Both the position numbers and the translations under genes were made by a program. Shown piece after piece: positions 58,855-64,000 of a DNA stretch of 64,000 bases. Every line of letters starts with the position of its first letter. Positions within the stretch are counted from its first letter, which is position 1. The notes beneath the pieces are model-generated. The model worked only from the letters and a program-made list of their open reading frames with translations. It made no database searches and had not been told where the DNA came from. The stretch comes from Pseudomonas yamanorum (GTDB lineage: Bacteria > Pseudomonadota > Gammaproteobacteria > Pseudomonadales > Pseudomonadaceae), in contig NZ_JACARE010000014.1 in assembly GCF_013386765.1 (NCBI RefSeq), positions 153,758 through 217,757 of the forward strand, in the 5' to 3' direction.

Positions 58855-58882
58855 ACAAAAAAGGCCCCCATTTGGGAGCCTT
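58855..58882 (-). terminator. Terminator of etfQO
   Basis: On the minus strand AAGGCTCCC and GGGGGCCTT pair around AAAT, followed by TTTTTT. It lies 18 bases beyond the stop. Confidence 0.82.
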
Positions 58883-58899
58883 CTGTTCAAGCAGCGGAT

Positions 58900-60564
58900 T
58901 TACATATTCGGATAAGTCGGCCCGCCCGCGCCTTCCGGTGTCACCCAGGTGATGTTCTGCGAAGGGTCCTTGATGTCACAGGTCTTGCAGTGCACGCAGT
59001 TCTGGGCGTTGATCTGGAAGCGCTGCTCGCCGTCTTCCTTGGTGATCACTTCATACACGCCGGCCGGGCAGTAGCGCTGCGCCGGTTCATCGTAGAGCGG
59101 CAGGTTGGTGCCGATCGGGATGCTCGGGTCTTTCAGCTTCAGGTGGCACGGCTGTTCTTCTTCGTGGTTGGTACCGGAGATGAACACCGAGCTCAGCTTG
59201 TCGAAGCTCAGCTTGCCGTCGGGTTTGGGGTAGTCGATTTTCTTGCTGTCCTTGGCCAGCTTCAGGCAGGCGTAGTCCGGCTTGGTGTCGTGCAGGGTGA
59301 ACGGCATTTTGCCGCCGAGGATGTTCTGGTCGAACCAGTTGAAGCCGGCACCGATGATCGGGCCGAACTTGTGCATCGCCGGGCCGAAGTTGCGGCTGGC
59401 GAACAGTTCTTCGTACAGCCAGCTGTTCTTGAAGCTGTCGACGTAAGCGGTCAGTTCGTCGCCGCCTTCGGATTCGGCGAACAGGCGGTCGGCCACGGCG
59501 TCAGCGGCGAGCATGCCGGACTTCATGGCGGTGTGGCTGCCCTTGATCTTGGCGAAGTTCAGGGTGCCCAGGTCGCAACCGATCAGCGCGCCGCCCTTGA
59601 AGACCATTTTCGGCAGCGAGTTCAGGCCGCCTTTGCAGATGGCGCGGGCGCCGTAGCTGATGCGCTTGCCGCCTTCCAGGTACTGGGCCAGCACCGGGTG
59701 ATGCTTGAGGCGCTGGAACTCGTCGAACGGCGACAGGAAGGTGTTGCTGTAGGACAGGTCGACGATCAAACCGACGACCACCTGGTTGTTTTCCAGGTGA
59801 TAGAGGAACGAACCACCGGTGTTTTCGGCGCTCATGATATCCAGCGGCCAGCCGGCGGTGTGTACCACCAGGCCCGGTTGGTGCTTGGCCGGGTCGATTT
59901 CCCAGATTTCCTTCAGGCCGATGCCGTAGTGCTGGGCGTCGGCGTCGCTGTCCAGGTTGAAACGCTGGATCAGTTGCTTGCCGATGTGCCCGCGGCAACC
60001 TTCGGCAAACAGCGTGTACTTGCCACGCAGTTCCATGCCCGGGGTGTAGACGCCTTCTTTTGGATGACCTTCACGGTCGACACCGAGGTCGCCGGTGATG
60101 ATCCCGCGCACCACGCCGTTCTCGTCGAACAGCGCTTCCTGGGCGGCGAAGCCCGGGTAGACTTCCACGCCCAGGTTCTCGGCCTGCTGGGCGAGCCAGC
60201 GGCACAGGTTGCCCAGGGAGATAATGTAGTTGCCTTCGTTGTGCATGGTCTTGGGCACAAAGAAGTCTGGCACCTTGGTGGAAGCTTCGCTGGAGCGCAG
60301 TACATAGATGTCATCACGCACAACAGGAGTGTTGAGCGGCGCACCGAGTTCTTTCCAGTCCGGGAACAATTCGTTCAGGGCGCGGGGTTCAAACACGGCA
60401 CCGGACAGGATGTGAGCGCCGACTTCGGAGCCTTTTTCGACCACGCAGACGCTGATTTCCTTACCGGCTTCGGCGGCCTTCTGCTTCAATCGGCAGGCGG
60501 CAGACAGGCCTGCCGGGCCAGCGCCGACGATGACCACGTCGAATTCCATGTATTCGCGTTCCAC
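58900..60564 (-). CDS. etfD: Electron-transfer flavoprotein:ubiquinone oxidoreductase
   Basis: A 554-residue inner-membrane-bound flavo-iron-sulfur protein passing electrons from ETF to ubiquinone. FAD motif VVIVGAGPAGLSAACRL at the N terminus; 4Fe-4S ligands in YCPAGVYEV and CVHCKTCDIKDP near the C terminus, ending in WVTPEGAGGP. The GTG at 60564 has AGGAGA seven bases upstream and is favoured; the ATG at 60549 is the alternative. Divergent from etfBA. Confidence 0.95.
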   Translation of the reverse strand: MEREYMEFDVVIVGAGPAGLSAACRLKQKAAEAGKEISVCVVEKGSEVGAHILSGAVFEPRALNELFPDWKELGAPLNTPVVRDDIYVLRSSEASTKVPDFFVPKTMHNEGNYIISLGNLCRWLAQQAENLGVEVYPGFAAQEALFDENGVVRGIITGDLGVDREGHPKEGVYTPGMELRGKYTLFAEGCRGHIGKQLIQRFNLDSDADAQHYGIGLKEIWEIDPAKHQPGLVVHTAGWPLDIMSAENTGGSFLYHLENNQVVVGLIVDLSYSNTFLSPFDEFQRLKHHPVLAQYLEGGKRISYGARAICKGGLNSLPKMVFKGGALIGCDLGTLNFAKIKGSHTAMKSGMLAADAVADRLFAESEGGDELTAYVDSFKNSWLYEELFASRNFGPAMHKFGPIIGAGFNWFDQNILGGKMPFTLHDTKPDYACLKLAKDSKKIDYPKPDGKLSFDKLSSVFISGTNHEEEQPCHLKLKDPSIPIGTNLPLYDEPAQRYCPAGVYEVITKEDGEQRFQINAQNCVHCKTCDIKDPSQNITWVTPEGAGGPTYPNM

Positions 60565-60725
60565 AGGCTATCTCCTACTCAAGGCTCAACGGCTTTTTTT
60601 CTAATGGGTGGAGGTTCGGTGATTCGTCCCACAATGCCTGCAGAAATCTCATGCAAGGGGCAGGGGACGACCCACCTTTCTCTCTAGGTGGCGCATTATA
60701 TCTACACCACTCTCAGCGTCCAATA

Positions 60726-60739
60726 CAAACGTTTGTTTG
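60726..60739. promoter_or_regulatory. PsrA-type operator
   Basis: CAAAC-GTTT-GTTTG fits the PsrA consensus SAAAC-N(2-4)-GTTTS exactly. PsrA is a fatty-acid-responsive TetR regulator that controls rpoS and etf genes in P. aeruginosa. It lies 162 bases upstream of the etfQO start. Confidence 0.72.
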
Positions 60740-60794
60740 AATTGCCCGCAGGCTAGGTAAATCAAAGAGGCGCGGCTTATGACTGGCTATTTTG

Positions 60795-60832
60795 CCGTAT
60801 TGACCAGAATAGGCGTTCCGGTCAATATACGG
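60795..60832. promoter_or_regulatory. 38-base inverted repeat in the etf control region
   Basis: CCGTATTGACC and GGTCAATATACGG pair (two extra bases in the right arm) around 14 bases. TTGACC and CAATAT within it are spaced 17 bases, so it may also overlap a promoter. Confidence 0.5.
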
Positions 60833-61096
60833 TCGGTTTTGCGCTTACCGTAGGCAGACTGCAGGTTTCAAGAGCACGTCCAAAAGCAAGACAGGTGACG
60901 CGCGCCCAAACGATGGCGCGCAGTTTACACGCTGCGATAAAGAATGACTTCTTGGTCACCACTGACGAACGGTCATCACTTCCCGTGAGCAAGGTCATCC
61001 GCCGAAGTTTTTGGAGGTGCCCTTGTGTGCCGATGAGCATCAACCGCCAGGTTCGCCTAGGCGACTTTCTTTTCACCGGAGAGTAACGAGGAATCC

Positions 61097-61846
61097 ATGA
61101 AGGTTCTTGTAGCTGTCAAACGCGTTGTCGATTACAACGTGAAAGTTCGCGTCAAGGCGGACAATTCCGGCGTCGACCTCGCTAACGTCAAGATGTCGAT
61201 GAACCCTTTCTGCGAAATCGCCGTGGAAGAAGCCGTACGCCTGAAAGAGAAAGGCGTTGCGACTGAAATCGTCGTCGTTTCCATCGGTCCGACCACTGCT
61301 CAAGAGCAGTTGCGTACCGCCCTGGCGCTGGGTGCCGATCGCGCCATCCTCGTCGAATCCGCTGAAGAGCTGACTTCCCTGGCCGTTGCCAAGTTGTTGA
61401 AAGCTGTTGTCGACAAGGAACAGCCATCGCTGGTGATCCTCGGCAAACAAGCCATCGACAGCGACAACAACCAGACTGGCCAGATGCTGGCTGCACTGAC
61501 CGGTTACGGCCAGGGCACCTTCGCCTCGAAAGTCGAAGTGAGCGGCGACAAGGTTGCCGTGACCCGCGAAATCGACGGCGGCGCGCAGACAGTTTCCCTG
61601 AAACTGCCAGCCATCGTCACCACCGACCTGCGTTTGAACGAGCCGCGTTATGCGTCCCTGCCAAACATCATGAAAGCCAAGAAGAAGCCTCTCGAAGTGC
61701 TGACTCCGGATGCTTTGGGCGTTTCCACCGCCTCCACCAACAAGACCGTAAAAGTCGAAGCGCCGGCTGCACGCAGCGCGGGCATCAAGGTCAAGTCGGT
61801 GGCTGAACTGGTCGAGAAACTGAAAAACGAAGCGAAGGTAATCTAA
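61097..61846 (+). CDS. etfB: Electron-transfer flavoprotein subunit beta
   Basis: A 249-residue ETF beta: [21 protein letters not shown] start, [13 protein letters not shown] signature, [19 protein letters not shown] (AMP site) and the FixA signature. Transfers electrons from acyl-CoA dehydrogenases. GAGAGTAACGAGG precedes ATG 61097. etfA follows after two bases. Confidence 0.97.
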   Translation: MKVLVAVKRVVDYNVKVRVKADNSGVDLANVKMSMNPFCEIAVEEAVRLKEKGVATEIVVVSIGPTTAQEQLRTALALGADRAILVESAEELTSLAVAKLLKAVVDKEQPSLVILGKQAIDSDNNQTGQMLAALTGYGQGTFASKVEVSGDKVAVTREIDGGAQTVSLKLPAIVTTDLRLNEPRYASLPNIMKAKKKPLEVLTPDALGVSTASTNKTVKVEAPAARSAGIKVKSVAELVEKLKNEAKVI

Positions 61847-61848
61847 TC

Positions 61849-62778
61849 ATGACTATCTTGGTAATCGCAGAACACGACAACAAGGTTGTGGCCCCGGCCA
61901 CCCTGAACACCGTGGCCGCTGCCGCCAAAATCGGTGGTGATGTCCACGTCCTGGTCGCCGGCCAGAACGTTGGCGCCGTGGCTGAAGCTGCTGCAAAAAT
62001 CGCTGGCGTGAGCAAAGTACTGGTTGCCGACAACGCGGCCTACGCTCACCAGTTGCCGGAAAACGTTGCCCCGCTGGTTGCAGAGCTGGGCGCTGGCTAC
62101 AGCCACATCCTGGCTGCCGCCACTTCCAACGGCAAAAACATCCTGCCGCGCGTTGCTGCGCAGCTGGACGTTGACCAGATCTCCGAGATCGTTTCGGTCG
62201 AAAGCGCCGACACCTTCAAGCGTCCGATCTACGCCGGTAACGCCATCGCTACCGTGCAGTCCACTGCTTCGGTAAAAGTCATCACCGTGCGTGCCACCGG
62301 TTTCGACCCGGTTGCTGCTGAAGGTGGTTCGGCTGCGGTTGAAGCTGTGGCTGCTGCCCACGACGCTGGCACTTCCAGCTTCGTTGGCGAAGAACTGGCC
62401 AAGTCCGATCGTCCGGAATTGACCGCTGCCAAGATCGTCGTTTCCGGCGGTCGCGGCATGCAGAACGGCGACAACTTCAAGCACCTGTACGCCCTGGCCG
62501 ACAAGCTGGGCGCTGCGGTCGGCGCTTCCCGCGCTGCCGTCGACGCAGGTTTTGTACCGAACGACATGCAGGTCGGCCAGACCGGCAAGATCGTCGCGCC
62601 ACAGCTGTACATCGCGGTCGGTATCTCCGGCGCGATCCAGCATTTGGCCGGTATGAAGGACTCCAAAGTGATCGTTGCGATCAACAAGGACGAAGAAGCG
62701 CCGATCTTCCAGGTGGCTGATTACGGCCTGGTGGCGGACTTGTTCGAAGCCGTACCCGAGTTGGAGAAGCTGGTCTAA
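61849..62778 (+). CDS. etfA: Electron-transfer flavoprotein subunit alpha
   Basis: A 309-residue ETF alpha carrying FAD. The FAD signature is in the C-terminal domain: [63 protein letters not shown]. Coupled to etfB. A strong terminator follows. Confidence 0.97.
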   Translation: MTILVIAEHDNKVVAPATLNTVAAAAKIGGDVHVLVAGQNVGAVAEAAAKIAGVSKVLVADNAAYAHQLPENVAPLVAELGAGYSHILAAATSNGKNILPRVAAQLDVDQISEIVSVESADTFKRPIYAGNAIATVQSTASVKVITVRATGFDPVAAEGGSAAVEAVAAAHDAGTSSFVGEELAKSDRPELTAAKIVVSGGRGMQNGDNFKHLYALADKLGAAVGASRAAVDAGFVPNDMQVGQTGKIVAPQLYIAVGISGAIQHLAGMKDSKVIVAINKDEEAPIFQVADYGLVADLFEAVPELEKLV

Positions 62779-62799
62779 TCCAGCCGCTTCACTTATAAA

Positions 62800-62829
62800 G
62801 AGCCCGGTCTTTTGACCGGGCTTTTTTTT
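62800..62829 (+). terminator. Terminator of etfBA
   Basis: AGCCCGGTC and GACCGGGCT around TTTT, then eight T. Confidence 0.92.
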
Positions 62830-62847
62830 GCCCCAACCACGACTTTC

Positions 62848-62947
62848 TGTAGGAGCGAGCTTGCTCGCGAAAAACCTGAGAGCGCCGCGTTAAGCCAGGC
62901 ACCCCGCGTTATCGTTAACGACCTTCGCGAGCAAGCTCGCTCCTACA
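62848..62947. repeat. REPIN, family B
   Basis: TGTAGGAGCGAGCTTGCTCG and CGAGCAAGCTCGCTCCTACA are perfect inverted arms, with the same GAGCGCCGCG core as the copy at 50887. It lies just beyond the etfA terminator. Confidence 0.9.
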
Positions 62948-62970
62948 AATAACTGACGGAGAACCACGCC

Positions 62971-63786
62971 ATGGAATTGCGCCTCTGGGCCCTGCTACTG
63001 GGACTGTCGCTGCTGCCAACAGTGTCGCAGGCCGCCGGCAAATGTGATCGCCTGGTGATCACCGGCAGCCCGGACGCACCGCCTTATCTGTGGCGCGATC
63101 CCCAGGACCCCACGCACCTGATCGGCGCCACCGCGGACATATTGCAGCAAGTGGCCAAGGACATCGGCGTGAAAATCGACCTGCTGTACGGCGGCAAACG
63201 CTCCCTGGCGCTGGAGGAAGTGCGCAGCGGGCGCATGGACATCCTCGCCGATGCGCCGTTGACCCTCGACGCCCTGGACGCCCTCGACTACATCCACCCG
63301 GCGCTGGTGCAAACCGATTACCTGGTCTGGACCCGCAAGGATTCGGCCCTGGCCTACAACCAGGCCAGCGACCTGCATGGCTACAAGGGCGCGGTGTCGG
63401 AACGGGCGCGCCTGAGCCGTGACTTCGAAACTTTCGCCGGTGAGCAACTAAGCCTGCAACGCCTGCCCAGCCTGACCCCGGCGTTCCAGAAACTGCTGCT
63501 GGGGGAAGTGGACTACGTGCTCGCCGGACGTTATTCCGGCATGGCCATGGCCCAGACGTTGGGCATGAGCAACGACCTGATGGCGCGCGAAGTGCCCATC
63601 GACCAGCCGGGCCTGTACCTGGCGATTTCCCACAACTCCGCCTGCAACGATCCGTGGTTGCGCGGACAGCTCGCCAAAAAGATGACAGAATTGCCCGCGT
63701 CCGGTCTGGCGGAAACCGCGCTGCAGAGCAATCTTGCGCGCTGGAAAGCGCAGTTGCAGCAACCCGTCGGCACCCCAACAAAGTAG
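62971..63786 (+). CDS. Periplasmic substrate-binding-like protein (SBP_bac_3 type)
   Basis: A 271-residue protein with a signal peptide (MELRLWALLLGLSLLPTVSQA) and the amino-acid-type binding fold: ITGSPDAPPYLWRDPQ, GATADILQQVAKDIGVKIDL, VRSGRMDILADAPLTL. No permease or ATPase is adjacent, so it may be an orphan receptor or a transport component from elsewhere. GGAGAACCACGCC precedes ATG 62971. Confidence 0.85.
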   Translation: MELRLWALLLGLSLLPTVSQAAGKCDRLVITGSPDAPPYLWRDPQDPTHLIGATADILQQVAKDIGVKIDLLYGGKRSLALEEVRSGRMDILADAPLTLDALDALDYIHPALVQTDYLVWTRKDSALAYNQASDLHGYKGAVSERARLSRDFETFAGEQLSLQRLPSLTPAFQKLLLGEVDYVLAGRYSGMAMAQTLGMSNDLMAREVPIDQPGLYLAISHNSACNDPWLRGQLAKKMTELPASGLAETALQSNLARWKAQLQQPVGTPTK

Positions 63787-63795
63787 GGATTTTCA

Positions 63796-64000
63796 GTGAC
63801 TATTCGACCTCTTTTCGCGGCCCTCGCCGTTGTAGCTCTGGCGGGATGTGCAGCCGATCCTGCGCCGAATGAACAAATGCGCCTGACCCAGCAAGCGCTG
63901 GAACAAGCCAACGCCGTGGGCGCTGTCGCTGCTGACTCGCCCGAGCTGAAACTGGCTGAAGACAAGTTCACCCAGGCCCAGGCCGACATGGCCGATCAAT
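63796..64000 (+). CDS. DUF4398 lipoprotein (truncated by window end)
   Basis: Starts at GTG 63796 after AGGGAT. The first 68 residues show a lipoprotein signal (ALAVVALAGC) and the helical repeat typical of DUF4398 (QALEQANAVGAVAADSPELK, AEDKFTQAQADMA). Such proteins are often next to OmpA-like genes. The end lies outside the window. Confidence 0.78.
   Translation, partial: MTIRPLFAALAVVALAGCAADPAPNEQMRLTQQALEQANAVGAVAADSPELKLAEDKFTQAQADMADQ

Larger units (their letters stand above)
60565..61096. other. etfQO-etfB divergent control region
   Basis: About 532 bases without a gene. It contains a PsrA-type box (60726-60739) and a 38-base inverted repeat (60795-60832), and should hold the promoters of both operons. 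The etfB ribosome site (GGAGAGTAACGAGG) is at its right end. Confidence 0.7.

Noticed and set aside
58990..60687. A 565-codon plus-strand frame antisense to the ETF-QO gene
   Set aside because: Codon-complement artefact; the minus-strand protein has FAD and 4Fe-4S motifs.

Overview
The window reads as chromosome of a Pseudomonas of the fluorescens group. Coding is dense and G+C-rich. Gene order follows P. aeruginosa in long stretches (comEC-exbB-exbD-lpxK-kdsB-murB; rne/rluC; maf/yceD-rpmF-plsX-fabD-fabG-acpP-fabF-pabC-mltG-tmk-holB-tatD; etfQO/etfB-etfA). Intergenic gaps carry the REP/REPIN repeats typical of fluorescent pseudomonads. No rRNA, tRNA, prophage, insertion sequence or CRISPR array was seen.

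Layout. 0-12.5 kb: sprT, a Yip1-family membrane protein, ttcA, a 3-methyladenine glycosylase-like gene, an arsC-wrbA-DUF2069 operon, a thioredoxin-like lipoprotein, a META lipoprotein with a zinc-ribbon-like partner, ldhA, the global sensor kinase gacS, and a divergent PirRS/PfeRS-like two-component pair. 12.5-20 kb: DUF2062, comEC and an envelope operon (exbB, exbD, lpxK, Trm112-like, kdsB, a low-Mr phosphatase, murB). 20-25 kb: xdhC-mocA, then RNase E with a 0.74-kb upstream region. 25.8-39 kb: rluC, HAD phosphatase, sppA, maf, then yceD-rpmF-plsX, the fatty-acid genes, and pabC-mltG-tmk-holB-tatD. 39 kb: the small RNA gene rgsA on the minus strand, then a TetR regulator, moaA, a DUF4823 lipoprotein and DUF1285.

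42.5-58.7 kb is an accessory block. It holds a GntR / ADP-ribosylglycohydrolase / NCS1 permease / PfkB kinase cassette (like E. coli yegTUVW but with a different transporter), a methyltransferase, small unknown proteins, an MFS exporter, HD and GNAT enzymes, an arabinose-type ABC transporter with an SDR dehydrogenase and an IclR regulator, and an alcohol dehydrogenase divergent from an AraC regulator. 58.9-62.8 kb: etfQO and etfBA diverge around a good PsrA box. The right edge has a periplasmic solute-binding protein and a truncated DUF4398 lipoprotein.

Connections. RgsA is an RpoS-dependent, Gac-influenced RNA, and gacS lies in the same window. RgsA carries a 20-nt stretch complementary, with one bulge, to the Shine-Dalgarno region of acpP, also in the window. 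Together with the PsrA box this suggests stationary-phase control over both fatty-acid synthesis and fatty-acid oxidation. The least explained system is the yeg-like nucleoside/ribosylated-metabolite cassette at 42.5-46.8 kb.
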